Numbered from the stretch's first letter, positions 28,158-37,338 are shown. The stretch: 64,000 nucleotides of DNA from CAVRUD01 sp963849635 (GCA_963849635.1 CAWKIA010000038.1:62001-126000), one strand, 5' to 3'. Made by a program: numbers and translations. Notes: generated by a model from the sequence alone, not told the origin.

Positions 28158-29078
28158 GTGGAAGCATCTCTCACTACTCCAGCCGTCTCCAGCACCGAGA
28201 GCGACTTCGCGACCTTCGGAGCCGTCCACCTCGACATCACCGACGGGGAGAGGGCGCTGGGGTTCTGGCGCGACCTCGTCGGCATGGAACTCATCGACGG
28301 TCCCGGGCCGGAGATTCGCCTCGGTGTCGACGGCCGGGAACTGGTCGTGCTGCACCCGGGGGCGACCGGGCCTCTGCCGCGCAACTACAGCGGCCTCTAC
28401 CACCTCGCCCTCCACCTGCCGAGTCTGGAAGAGTTCGCCCGGGTGGTCGCCCGCCTCGATGCCGCCGGCTACCACCACTACCCCACCGACCATCTCATGC
28501 ATCTGGCCGACTACGCCGACGACCCGGACGGCAACGGCCTGGAACTCGCCTTAGAGACGCGGCAGCGGTACGGCTCGATGGAAATCGGGCCGAACGGCCC
28601 GCGGTTTGTCGATTCCGAGGGGCGTCCCCACAGCGGCCGCGGTCCGATCGACCTCGCCTGGCTCTTCTCTCACGTCCCCGACGGCGATACCCGGCCCGGG
28701 CTGCCGGCCGGGACCATCATGGGCCACGTCCACCTGCGGGTCGCCGACCTCGACGAGACGGTTGCCTACTACCGCGACGCCATCGGCTTCACGATCAACA
28801 TGCACAGGCCCGGCTCTGGCATGTCCGACATGTCGGCCGGAGGCACCTTCCCCCACCGGCTCGCCGCCAACATCTGGGAGAGCGGCGGCCGGCCCCAACG
28901 GCCCACCGGGGCCGCCGGGCTGCACCACTTCACGCTCGATCTGCGCTCTCAGAACGACCTCGACATGACGATCGCCCGATTGGACGGGGCCGGTCTTCCG
29001 GTCGAGCGACAGGGAGACGCGGTGGTAGTGACGGATCCATCCGGGAACCGCCTGCTGCTCAACGTGCCGGCCTCATAG
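28158..29078 (+). CDS. Two-domain VOC protein (glyoxalase/extradiol dioxygenase fold)
   Basis: This is a 306-residue protein starting at GTG 28158 with AAAGGAG upstream. It has two vicinal-oxygen-chelate halves: GAVHLDITDGERALGFWRDL with LYHLALHLPS, and GHVHLRVADLDETVAYYRD with LHHFTLDLRS. The metal-binding His residues are visible in each half, and a DPDGNGLELA motif is present. It resembles CatE-like catechol 2,3-dioxygenases. The next gene follows 22 bp later in the same direction. Confidence 0.85.
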   Translation: MEASLTTPAVSSTESDFATFGAVHLDITDGERALGFWRDLVGMELIDGPGPEIRLGVDGRELVVLHPGATGPLPRNYSGLYHLALHLPSLEEFARVVARLDAAGYHHYPTDHLMHLADYADDPDGNGLELALETRQRYGSMEIGPNGPRFVDSEGRPHSGRGPIDLAWLFSHVPDGDTRPGLPAGTIMGHVHLRVADLDETVAYYRDAIGFTINMHRPGSGMSDMSAGGTFPHRLAANIWESGGRPQRPTGAAGLHHFTLDLRSQNDLDMTIARLDGAGLPVERQGDAVVVTDPSGNRLLLNVPAS

Positions 29079-29100
29079 GAATACGACCAAGGGAACCAAG

Positions 29101-29502
29101 ATGTCCACCATAACGATCCCCGAAACGCACCGCGATCTGCTCGAATCCCCGATCGTCACCCTGGCCACCATCAACCCGGACGGCTCTCCTCAGGTCAGCG
29201 CGGTCTGGTTCCTGGTCGACGACGACGGTAATGTCGCCATGTCGCTAAACAGCCGCCGACAAAAGACGAAGAACCTGGTGCGCACCCCGGTGACGACACT
29301 CTTCTTCGTCGATCCCGCCAATCCGTATCGGACACTGGAGATCAGGGCCCGCGCCGAGATCCGGCCCGACCCAGACTACGCCTTTGCCGACCGGCTCAAA
29401 GGGAAGTACGGCCCGGGGGGCGATGTACGCGGCAATGACCGGCCCGGCGAGACCCGGGTGGCCATCCGGTTCATCCCCACCAAGGTGAACACCTTCGGCT
29501 AG
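29101..29502 (+). CDS. PPOX-class F420-dependent oxidoreductase-like protein
   Basis: This is a 133-residue split-barrel flavin/F420-binding protein. Typical stretches are SPIVTLATINPDGSPQVSAVWF near residue 18, LNSRRQKTKNLVRTPVTTLFF, and EIRARAEIRPDPDYAFADRL. Members reduce or oxidise diverse substrates with F420 or FMN. It probably shares an operon with the VOC gene. The luciferase-like enzyme at 44012 is a second candidate F420 user in the window. Confidence 0.85.
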   Translation: MSTITIPETHRDLLESPIVTLATINPDGSPQVSAVWFLVDDDGNVAMSLNSRRQKTKNLVRTPVTTLFFVDPANPYRTLEIRARAEIRPDPDYAFADRLKGKYGPGGDVRGNDRPGETRVAIRFIPTKVNTFG

Positions 29503-30065
29503 GGGGCCCGTCGTATGGGTTGGCACTATGTTCGTGGCGCCGGGGCGAACCCGTGCGCCATTTCGGCGTCTCCCCTAGCTAGTGGGACTGCAATCCCGGT
29601 CTCTTTCACTGAAGACGGTTGATGGAGGTTGCGAAACTGACCGACGGTTGGCGGCGGTGTGGGCGGGACAGGAGACGCTGTCCTGGCCCCGCCCGGGGCT
29701 AAAAGACCCCGGGCTACCTCTGGAGCAGAAGCCGGCTAAAGCCGGCTCGCGAACCCGCCACGCCGCAACCCCAGCGCAGGCGCAAGAAACAGCCATTCAA
29801 CTCCGCAACCTCCATCAACCGGCTGGGTCGCCGGGGCGGATGGGTTTCATTTTGCCGCGAGCGTCCGTCCCTCCGAGGCGTTGCGCCGTCTCCACATCGG
29901 GACGAGCGTCGGATCGGTCGTTCTATCGACGTGCCTGGCGATCAGCCGCCCACCATACGTCCGCCATACGCTCCCTTCACTACGCTGGGGGTGTTCGCGG
30001 GATGGGGCCAGGGCGATTTGGGATCCTGGGGACCGCGACAACGAACGATCGTGAGGATTCCGACC
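29503..30065. other. Gene-free stretch with a MITE-like repeat
   Basis: No convincing gene is present. The stretch contains the 204-bp inverted-repeat element described separately (29617-29820). From 29821 to 30065 it is the leader of the DUF3500 gene. The frame open across it is an effect of high GC. Confidence 0.6.
29617..29820. repeat. 204-bp element with 17-bp terminal inverted repeats
   Basis: GGTTGATGGAGGTTGCG at 29617-29633 has its exact complement at 29804-29820. Inside are two further hairpins: GCCCGGGG/CCCCGGGC around CTAAAAGA (29691-29714) and an AGCCGGCT-AAA-type palindrome at about 29730-29746. No coding capacity is evident. The shape is that of a small non-autonomous element. 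Confidence 0.7.
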
Positions 30066-31196
30066 ATGTCCAGTCAACATATTTCGATGATTCGCACCCA
30101 GGTGGCGGCGAGCACGTTTGACCGGCGGACCCTGATGCGCTCCGGCGTTGCCCTGGGCGCGGGGTTGGCGGGGGCCGGGGCGCTGGCCCGGCTCGGGGTC
30201 GCGGCACAGGAGGACGAGGCGACCCCGGCCGAATCGCCGACCGCGGAGATCGTGGCCGCCGCAAATGCCTTCCTCGATACGCTCAGCGACGATGAGCGCG
30301 GGGCCGCCCTCTTCGCCTGGGACGACACCACCCAAAAGCAGCGCTGGTCCAACCTGCCCGAGGGCGGCTTCGAGCGCGCTGGTCTCATGTGGGGCAACCT
30401 GGGCGAGGCCCAACAGGATGCCTGGCTCGGCCTGATGCGGGCAACTATGAGCACGGAAGGGTACGAGCGCGTATTGGCAGAGTGGAATGCCGACGACCAT
30501 CTGGGTGGCGGCGGTGGCGGTGGTGGAGGCGGCGGCTTGACCTTCGGCACTCAGTATTACTGGGTCGCCCTTATCGGCGAGCCCTCCGAGACAGACCCCT
30601 GGCAATGGCAGTGGGGTGGTCACCACGTGACCGTCAATGCCACGGTCGTCGGGACCGATATCGCCCTTACACCAAGTTTCATCGGCGTCCAGCCGGCGAC
30701 CTATACCGACGCAAACGGCACCACGGTGCGTCCGCTGGGTGATATCGAGGACGAGGCATTCACGCTGATCAACTCGCTCGATGCCGATCAGCAGGCGGTG
30801 GCCGTCCTCGGCGACGACTACATGGATCTAGTCCTTGGCCCCGGACAAGACGGCAAGACCGTCCAGCCTGAAGGGTTGGCCGGCGCCGATATGACCGCAG
30901 AGCAGCAGACAGCCTTCCTCCACCTGATCGGTCACTACGCCGGGCTGGTCAACGACGACGCTGCCGCCGCGCGCATCGCCGAGATCACGGAGACGCTGGG
31001 CGAGACCTACCTTGCCTGGTACGGCTCCACGACTCAGGGCGAAGCGGCCTACTTCCGCGTCGCCGGTCCGGAGGTCGTGATCGAGTACTCGCCGCAATCG
31101 ATGGGCGGGAACGCGGCCGACCATATCCACGGGATCTACCGGCACCCGACCAACGACTACGGCGCCGAGTACACCGGCGTCACGCTCACGTCATGA
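30066..31196 (+). CDS. DUF3500 protein, Tat-exported
   Basis: This is a 376-residue protein. The signal STFDRRTLMRSGVALGAGLAG is twin-arginine-like and ends near GVAAQEDEA. The DUF3500 landmarks are FLDTLSDDERGAALFAWDD, YYWVALIGEPSETDPWQWQWGGHH, and the end DHIHGIYRHPTNDYG. An eleven-Gly run at about residues 150-160 replaces the usual linker. The family is known mainly as a neighbour of NicO/HupE-type metal transporters. It overlaps the transporter gene by four bases (ATGA), so the two products are made together. The His/Asp-rich end could bind metal; that is inference. Confidence 0.88.
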   Translation: MSSQHISMIRTQVAASTFDRRTLMRSGVALGAGLAGAGALARLGVAAQEDEATPAESPTAEIVAAANAFLDTLSDDERGAALFAWDDTTQKQRWSNLPEGGFERAGLMWGNLGEAQQDAWLGLMRATMSTEGYERVLAEWNADDHLGGGGGGGGGGGLTFGTQYYWVALIGEPSETDPWQWQWGGHHVTVNATVVGTDIALTPSFIGVQPATYTDANGTTVRPLGDIEDEAFTLINSLDADQQAVAVLGDDYMDLVLGPGQDGKTVQPEGLAGADMTAEQQTAFLHLIGHYAGLVNDDAAAARIAEITETLGETYLAWYGSTTQGEAAYFRVAGPEVVIEYSPQSMGGNAADHIHGIYRHPTNDYGAEYTGVTLTS

Positions 31197-33358
31197 CACC
31201 GCGTGGGAGCGCCGGATGGCGCAGGCTATGGTTGGTGCCACTTCTCGGGATGACCGTCCTGGTGCTGGGGCTGCTGGCGCCGTCGCGGGCGGCGCAGGCC
31301 CACTCGCTCGATCAGTACCTGCAGGCGAGCTACATCACGGTTGGCACCGATCAGGTCGGCGTCGAGTTGGACCTGACGCCCGGGGTGCTGGTCGCTCCGG
31401 AGATCCTGGCGCAGATCGACGCCGACGGAGACCAGCAGATCTCGGACGCCGAGGGGCAGGCCTACGTCGCCGCCGTCCTGAGCAACGTGACGCTTCAGAT
31501 CGATGGGCAACCGGTATCTCTCGCGGTTACGCGGATCGACATGCCCGAATACCTGATCATTCAGGCTGGCTATGGAACGATCCGCGTCTTCGCTGACGCC
31601 GCGTTGCCTGAAGGCACGACAAGCAATCACGCGCTCTCATACGCCAACAATTACGCTCCGACCGGCACGGCCTATCAGGTCAACACCTTCGTCGAGACCG
31701 GCACGGCGATCACGCTGGGCACCCAGAACCGCGACGATATCCAGCAGAGCATCACGGTCGACTACGCTTCCGGCGCAACTGCGCCGTCTGAATCCACTGC
31801 CGAGACAGAAGCGAAGTCCGCCGACGTCACCGGACAGGTGGGACGGCTGCTGGGGTATCTCGATGCCCCAGAGTTGACGGCCTGGAAGCTGGCGGCTGCC
31901 CTCGCGCTGGCGGTGGTCCTCGGTGGGCTGCACGCCCTGACTCCCGGGCATGGCAAAGGGCTGGTCGCGGCCTACCTGGTTGGCAGCCGGGGCACGGTGC
32001 GCCATGCTGTCGCCCTGGGCGGGATCGTCACCTTTACCCACACCATATCGGTGATCGCGATCGGGCTGCTCGCCCTGTTCGCCAGCCAGTTCATCGTCCC
32101 CAGTGTGCTCGTGCCGACCATGCAGGTCCTCTCTGGTCTCCTGGTCGTGGCCTTCGGCGCCCGGCTGGTCTGGCAGCGATTGTCTTCCATTCGAGGACGC
32201 CGTGGTGCGGCCATCACCCACGGCCATGATCACAGCAATGGCGTCACCCACGACCACGGCGACGGGCGGGTCCACACTCACCTACCCCCGGCAGAGGGCC
32301 TGACGGCCGGAAGCCTGGTGGCGATGGGAGTCTCGGGCGGGCTGGTGCCCTGCCCTGAGGCGCTGGGCATCATGATCATCGCGGTCGGGCTCAACCGGAT
32401 CGTGTTGGGGCTGGGCCTGATCGTATCGTTCAGCCTCGGACTGGCCGCCGTCCTGATCGGGATCGGCATCTTGCTGGTGCGCTCCCGCTCGCTGATCGAG
32501 CGCTTCGGGGGCTTGGGCGGCCGCTGGAGCAAGGTGCTCCCGCTGGGCAGCGCCGCGATCGTCACCGTGCTGGGGATCGGCATCACCCTGAACGGTCTGG
32601 CGACCTATCGCCGCGACTCATCGCTGAGATCCGAGATGGTCAGCCGCTGGCCGCTCCTTCTGGCGCTGGTCGCGGTGGCTGGTGCCGGCGCGATCCTGTT
32701 CCGATGGTGGCGAGAGCGCCGCGACGAGCGAGCGATCCAGGATCTTCTCCCGCCACGCTACCGCGACGGTCATGTCGTCAGCAATGCCCCGATGGGGGCT
32801 GCCGACCTCGTCTACGAGCCCGATGGTGCGGTGGCCTGGAATGCGATCTGGGGCAACTTCTGCGATCTGGCTCTGGCCGGGGGTCCGCCCCATCGCGATA
32901 CCGTTTTGCAGCCAGCCCCGGTGAACGCCAGCGCTGAAGACGTGGCCTATCAGACCGCGTACGACGAGATCTCCCGGGGCCTGCGGTTGGTGACCGGCTG
33001 GCCGACGACCAATTCGGATTCGGCCAACAGGGTTGGTTGGATCGGGCTGGTCTGCCCGACAACCCAGGCGGCACGTTGGCTGACGATCGCGATCACCGCT
33101 GAGAACATCGCGGTCCGACGTGATAAGCAGGTGATCTATCTGCCGGTTGGCGCAGAGTTCCGTCTCGGCCACGAGATCAAAAACGTCGTCACCGCCGTGG
33201 CAAAGACCCACCACTATTGGACCAAGCACCTCGCGGCGCAGACGGCCACCGCCACCCCTACGACGCGGAGGATCGAAGCCGTCCCCATCGGCAGCGCCGT
33301 GATCGTCACAATTTTGGCGGCCGGCGTCAACCTTTGGGATTGGCAATATCCGTGGTGA
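31193..33358 (+). CDS. NicO/RcnA-type nickel-cobalt transporter with extra N- and C-terminal domains
   Basis: This is a 721-residue membrane protein. After a signal-like helix comes an external domain of about 200 residues with an EF-hand-like DADGDQQISDAEG. The NicO membrane part follows at about 230-490, with LGGLHALTPGHGKGLVAAYLVGS and a His-rich cytoplasmic loop at about 341-363, then VSGGLVPCPEALGIM. Family members move Ni2+ or Co2+. A soluble C-terminal domain of about 200 residues (GNFCDLALAGGPPHRDT, then HEIKNVVTAVAKTHHYW) is not one I recognise. It is translationally coupled to the DUF3500 gene. Confidence 0.85.
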   Translation: MTPRGSAGWRRLWLVPLLGMTVLVLGLLAPSRAAQAHSLDQYLQASYITVGTDQVGVELDLTPGVLVAPEILAQIDADGDQQISDAEGQAYVAAVLSNVTLQIDGQPVSLAVTRIDMPEYLIIQAGYGTIRVFADAALPEGTTSNHALSYANNYAPTGTAYQVNTFVETGTAITLGTQNRDDIQQSITVDYASGATAPSESTAETEAKSADVTGQVGRLLGYLDAPELTAWKLAAALALAVVLGGLHALTPGHGKGLVAAYLVGSRGTVRHAVALGGIVTFTHTISVIAIGLLALFASQFIVPSVLVPTMQVLSGLLVVAFGARLVWQRLSSIRGRRGAAITHGHDHSNGVTHDHGDGRVHTHLPPAEGLTAGSLVAMGVSGGLVPCPEALGIMIIAVGLNRIVLGLGLIVSFSLGLAAVLIGIGILLVRSRSLIERFGGLGGRWSKVLPLGSAAIVTVLGIGITLNGLATYRRDSSLRSEMVSRWPLLLALVAVAGAGAILFRWWRERRDERAIQDLLPPRYRDGHVVSNAPMGAADLVYEPDGAVAWNAIWGNFCDLALAGGPPHRDTVLQPAPVNASAEDVAYQTAYDEISRGLRLVTGWPTTNSDSANRVGWIGLVCPTTQAARWLTIAITAENIAVRRDKQVIYLPVGAEFRLGHEIKNVVTAVAKTHHYWTKHLAAQTATATPTTRRIEAVPIGSAVIVTILAAGVNLWDWQYPW

Positions 33359-33370
33359 TGGTGCGAACAA

Positions 33371-33734
33371 CCCCCTAACCCCCTTCCCCCCGCTGCGGCA
33401 GGGGGAACGGGGAGGAGCGCCGGGCGAGCGTCGGACCGCGTCGTTCCTTTATGCCAAGCGTCAATGTTCTGGCCCCGCATCACCCCACCGCGACGTCATC
33501 CTGAGCGTGCGAAGGATCTTGGCGCGTGAGCGCCTCCGTGCTCGTTCGAGAAAGATGGGTATCGCATCAAGACCGTGGTGTCGGGGTCGGACGCAAAGGC
33601 CGTAAACGGCCAAGATCCTTCGCACGCTCAGGATGACAAGGGGACGGCGATGAAGGCGGGGTGAGGAGCCTTCAAGAAACGGTTCTGCCTGACGCCCCCT
33701 CTCCACCGCAATGGAGAGGGGGTAGGGGGTGAGG
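33371..33734. repeat. Nested inverted repeats in a gene-free stretch
   Basis: The inner pair is perfect: 29 bases at 33495-33523 (starting GTCATCCTGAGC) and their complement at 33609-33637. The outer pair is imperfect: CCCCCTAACCCCC at 33371 and GGGGGTAGGGGGTGAGG near 33717, and the right arm also contains the hairpin CCCCCTCTCC/GGAGAGGGGG. No gene is present between 33359 and 33743. It is downstream of both convergent genes and may help end transcription. Confidence 0.75.
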
Positions 33735-33743
33735 TCCTTCCTC

Positions 33744-34547
33744 CTAGCCAGCCACTTCGGCCAGACCAATGGTTCCTTCGAAGATGACGGGGTCGCCTTC
33801 GGTCAGGTCGGCGGCGCCACCTGCGCCCCATTCAATGGACCGAGCGGTGGATTCGGCGGCGCCGGCTTCGTCGGCGTAGATGCCGATGCCGATCTGGTCG
33901 AGATTCTCTTCATTGGCGACGACGATATAGGCGATGAAGCCCGGCACGCCTTCGATGATGGAGACGAAGCCTTCTTGCACCATATCCAGCAACTGGTGGG
34001 CGCCGGCGGCCTCCTTCAGCTTGCGCGAGCGGACGGCGGCGTAAGCGCCATCCAGCCCACCGGCGGCTGGGGTAGCCATGTCACCGCCGCCGGAGAGGCT
34101 GCCGGTGGCGATGCCGATGGGGCCTTCGGCGACGACAGGGTCGCCCTCGAAGAAGGTGTAATTGTTCTCCTGGAGCCAGGCTCCGGCCTGGACGGTCGAC
34201 TCGTCGGTGCCGGCCTGATCGTCGAAGATCGTGACGAAGGCGCTGGCCTCGGAATTCGGGTCGATGACGCCAAGGTAGGCGACGAACCCCGGGATGTCGT
34301 GCAAGAGGGGCACATAGCCTGATTCGATGGTGCTGAGGACCTCGTCCGCCAGCACATCCCCGGTGAGGGTGCGCGAGCGGACGGTAACCCATTTGCCAAG
34401 GAGACTACCGGCCTCCGGCGTGGCGCCAGGGGTGGCCTCGTGTGCGTTCGTACGTCCGACACGGCTGGCCCCAATGGCCGTCAGCGCCAGGGCGACCCCG
34501 CCGCCCGCCTTTACGATCGATCGCCGCGTGATCAGTTCCCGTGTCAA
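33744..34547 (-). CDS. Tat-exported protein with two ABM-like repeats
   Basis: This is a 267-residue protein. The signal is TRELITRRSIVKAGGGVALALTA, ending near THE AHEATPG position. Two homologous domains follow: KWVTVRSRTLTGD with PGFVAYLGVIDP, and AYAAVRSRKLKEA with PGFIAYIVVANE. Each has an EGDPV.(F/V)EG.IG element. The single-domain relative is at 5818-6282. These folds usually dimerise, so the two halves could form an internal dimer. No catalytic residues are obvious. The gene is convergent with the NicO gene, separated by repeats. Confidence 0.75.
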   Translation of the reverse strand: MTRELITRRSIVKAGGGVALALTAIGASRVGRTNAHEATPGATPEAGSLLGKWVTVRSRTLTGDVLADEVLSTIESGYVPLLHDIPGFVAYLGVIDPNSEASAFVTIFDDQAGTDESTVQAGAWLQENNYTFFEGDPVVAEGPIGIATGSLSGGGDMATPAAGGLDGAYAAVRSRKLKEAAGAHQLLDMVQEGFVSIIEGVPGFIAYIVVANEENLDQIGIGIYADEAGAAESTARSIEWGAGGAADLTEGDPVIFEGTIGLAEVAG

Positions 34548-34840
34548 AGTGTTCCTCCGTCTCCCGGTCGTCCTTCTCAGGCGCGCGTCACGCCAGCGTA
34601 TCGCTACGGGAACCAGTTTGCGGTATGTGAGGCGAGGCGGCTATCCGTCCCTGTACCGAATTCTTTCTGGGACGGTACGGAGTCTGGTACCTAATGCGGC
34701 GCTGGAGACGGACGTTATGTCGTTGGCGCCAGCCCAAGCACTTTGATCGCGGAGCGGGTGCACCAGACGATCGTCGTGTTGGTGTGGTGGTAGACACCCG
34801 GGTTCAGGGGCTCCATGGCGGCATCTTCGCGCACAGCAAC
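34548..34840. other. Leader region of the ABM-repeat gene
   Basis: No gene was seen here. On the minus strand it carries several GGTAC/CGTAC words (34645-34690) reminiscent of the TGGGTAC promoters, but without the 22-bp regularity. The right end is shared with the relic region at 42.4 kb. Confidence 0.4.
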
Positions 34841-34866
34841 GGGCCGGGGAGTGATCTCCCCGGCCC
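34841..34866 (-). terminator. Strong hairpin after the beta-helix gene
   Basis: GGGCCGGGGAG (34841-34851) and CTCCCCGGCCC (34856-34866) form a perfect 11-bp stem with a four-base loop, 28 bp past the stop of the minus-strand gene ending at 34895. Diverged versions of the same hairpin occur at 38691-38715 and 42427-42453. Confidence 0.75.
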
Positions 34867-34894
34867 ACGTTCCCTCCGATCGGTTCGATGGCTG

Positions 34895-35515
34895 CTACGG
34901 CGCGACCAGGCCAACGCACTCGCCGGTCGCGACGCCGCCGACGGTGTTGGGGTGGCCGACGTCGGTCGGATCAGGGGTGTTGCCTGAGCAGTCCAGGTTG
35001 ACCTCGATGGCGTTCGCTTCGACGGAGATCAAGATCCCGGTCATGTTGTTCCGCAGGACGACGCTGCCCCGCACGGTGTTCCGCAGTACCTCGATGCCTC
35101 TTCCCACCGTGGTGACGTTCCCGGTCAAGACGAGGTCGCCCCGCACCTGGGAGTCACGGACGGTGAGAGAGGCCATGTCCGTGCCGCCGGTGACCGTCAC
35201 GCCGCCGCGCACGACCGTGTTGGCGATGAAGAAAGACGACGGCGCCGTCGCCGTGACCGCCCCACGGATCTCTGTCCCGTTGTTGGCTTGGAATCTCGCC
35301 CCGGGCTCGATGGTCACCCCGCCCCGGACGACGGCGCCATTCAGGGTGCACGACGTCCCCGCCGACACGACGACGCTCTCCTTGATCGTCCCGCCGATGA
35401 TGTCGGTGGTGCAGGCGAAGGCCGCCGCCGCAGGGCGCGGTGCCCCGAGCGCGAGCCCGGCCGCCAGCAGCGGCACCACGAGCAGCAACCGGCCGACGAT
35501 TCCCCTCCGATCCAT
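34895..35515 (-). CDS. Exported repeat protein, probable parallel beta-helix
   Basis: This is a 206-residue protein. The start at 35515 is chosen for the GAGAGGGAACGGG site and because a signal peptide follows immediately (RLLLVVPLLAAGLALGA, cut near AAAAFA). The mature protein is a series of short strands such as IKESVVVSAG, VRGGVTIEPGARFQANNG and VRGGVTVTGGTDMASL, with Asn and Gly at turns, typical of beta-helical or bactofilin-like folds. It has few cysteines. The last 15 codons and the downstream hairpin are duplicated near 42480. Confidence 0.75.
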   Translation of the reverse strand: MDRRGIVGRLLLVVPLLAAGLALGAPRPAAAAFACTTDIIGGTIKESVVVSAGTSCTLNGAVVRGGVTIEPGARFQANNGTEIRGAVTATAPSSFFIANTVVRGGVTVTGGTDMASLTVRDSQVRGDLVLTGNVTTVGRGIEVLRNTVRGSVVLRNNMTGILISVEANAIEVNLDCSGNTPDPTDVGHPNTVGGVATGECVGLVAP

Positions 35516-35782
35516 GTCCCGTTCCCTCTCCCGTGCGCGCATGACGACGGGGCGCGACGTGCGCCTCGGATGACGACCGTTGACCGTGTGGTCCGTGGTC
35601 GAATCGTAGCGGGGGCGACGGGGCCGGTCAAGGGTGGGGGGAAACGCCGAACTGACGCCATCCGGTCGTCCGATCGTCAAGGGACCATCGGCGCCGGGGC
35701 GTGCTCCGATGGCAAAGAAGGGGCAGGCCGGGTTCAGATGATCGGCCCGCGCCGCATCCGTCTCCCCCGAGGTGCCGCCCGC

Positions 35783-36312
35783 CTAGCCACCCGCCATGTT
35801 TACACAGATATTGTCGACGCACGCGGTCTGTGCGCCGCAGCAGGAGCAGAGCCCGCTGCAGCTGGCCCCCATCGGGCGGCAGCAGACGGGGCCGCCGCAA
35901 CCCTGGTCCTCGCAGCGCGTCTCCCCGCCCGACTGGTCGCACTGGGCGACGCTCGTACAGAACTCCCCCAGACCGAGAAGGGGCGCGGCGGCGGTTGTCG
36001 TGGTCGTCGGCGCAGCGGTGGTGGTCGTCGTGGTGGTCGCGACGGTACCGGTGCACTTGTTCGGCGGCATGCACCGCCTGTTGCCGTTGGAGTACGTGCA
36101 GCAGACGCAGCCGGGGTGCAGACGCTCGGATTGCTTCCGCAGACGACGTTGCCGCAGTCCCGCTGCAACACCTGGGCGTCGGCTGCCCGAGCGCCGAGCA
36201 CCCCGGCCCCGACGGCGGCGAGGGTTCCGATGAGGCCGCGGCGGGTCTTTGGCGCGGCGGTTGCTCCCTTCTGGACGCCCGTTCGAAGGGCGCGTATCCC
36301 CAGTCCGAGCAT
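35783..36312 (-). pseudogene. Exported Cys-rich protein with Thr/Ala linker, one frameshift
   Basis: It starts with a signal-like KTRRGLIGTLAAVGAGVLG ending at DAQVLQRDC. GSNPSVCTP continues in another frame as GCVCCTYSNGNRRCMPP, so one base appears missing near 36116. A linker of Thr, Ala and Pro follows, then a second Cys-rich module with CTSVAQCDQSGG, GCGGPVCCRP and CSCCGAQTACVDNIC. The first module is close to the product at 5353-5645. I see no good ribosome site for 36312, so the start is uncertain. The function is unknown; a disulfide-rich exported protein is the safe description. Confidence 0.65.
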
Positions 36313-36522
36313 TGCGTCGCCGTGAAATTGACGTCCGACTCAAAGTCGCCAGCGGCAGGGTCGCAGAGACAGATGCTCTGAGCGCCGTCCGTGCTACCAT
36401 CGACGCTGCCCAGGGGATCATCCCTGCGCGACGACGCCCATCCCCCACACGGCCCGCGTCGCCTGGAACACACGGGATTCGCCCGGTGACGCCGACCGGA
36501 TCCCAGGCAAGGTCCCGCTCCC

Positions 36523-37338
36523 ATGGCGCGCCTCATCAAGCGCCCGAACTTCGCGTTGAAGGCTCCTTCCCTCCACCTCCCCCGGCTCCCCGACGTCTCC
36601 CAGCCAGACGTGTTCGAGGAGATGTCCCTCTACGAGCATCTCGACGAGCTGCGCTCCCGGATCGTGAGGGTGTGCATCTCCGTCGGCGCGGCATTCGTCA
36701 TCGGCGTGATCTTCGCTCGTCCCCTCCTCGACAACATCCGCAAGGGAGCCAACACCGACGGCTTCGACGTCGTCAGTCCGACCGACCCGATCACGCTCTA
36801 CTTCAAGGTGGCCCTCTACATCGCGGTCACGATCGCGATGCCGATGATCCTTTACCAGCTCATCGCGTTCCTCGCCCCCGGCCTGACCAAGAAGGAGAAG
36901 CGACTCCTCTTCTCCGCCCTGCCGTTCGTGACGATCCTATTCGTGCTTGGCGCCAGTTATGCCTTCTTCTTCGCCGCGCCTCGCGCCCTCACGTTCCTGT
37001 CGAACTTCCTCTCTGGCCTGTTCGAGTGGTCGCCTGAAGGCGTCGAGGTCATCAACTTCTACCTGACCCTCATGATCGGCCTGGGCTTCGCCTTCCAGAT
37101 GCCGGTGATCATGTTCGTGCTGGCCAAACTCAACCTGGTGAGCCCCAAAAAGATGGGGCAATACCGCAAGTACGCCTTCCTCGGCATTCTGGTGGCATCG
37201 GCCATCATTACCCCGAGCACCGACCCGGTGAACATGGGGGTGGTGGCGGTCCCGCTGGCGCTGCTGTACGAGGTCGGCATCTTCGTCGCGCGCGTATTTG
37301 CGAAAACCACGGTCGAAGGCGAACCCATCGCCGCGTAG
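36523..37338 (+). CDS. tatC: Sec-independent protein translocase TatC
   Basis: This is the multi-spanning receptor of the Tat pathway, which exports folded proteins bearing twin-arginine signals. The 271-residue protein has the hallmark MSLYEHLDELRSRI near residue 34, then six hydrophobic segments. Between them lie LAPGLTKKEKR and the FYLTLMIGLGFAFQMPV segment, and a late segment has SAIITPSTDPVNMG. No tatA or tatB is adjacent. More than a dozen predicted Tat substrates are encoded in this window. It is transcribed divergently from the Cys-rich gene at 35783-36312. Confidence 0.95.
   Translation: MARLIKRPNFALKAPSLHLPRLPDVSQPDVFEEMSLYEHLDELRSRIVRVCISVGAAFVIGVIFARPLLDNIRKGANTDGFDVVSPTDPITLYFKVALYIAVTIAMPMILYQLIAFLAPGLTKKEKRLLFSALPFVTILFVLGASYAFFFAAPRALTFLSNFLSGLFEWSPEGVEVINFYLTLMIGLGFAFQMPVIMFVLAKLNLVSPKKMGQYRKYAFLGILVASAIITPSTDPVNMGVVAVPLALLYEVGIFVARVFAKTTVEGEPIAA

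Noticed and set aside
29582..30121. Open frame of about 180 codons crossing the repeat element upstream of the DUF3500 gene
   Set aside because: It spans inverted repeats, has no domain or ribosome site, and its sequence is Arg/Ser/Pro-biased as expected from high-GC non-coding DNA.
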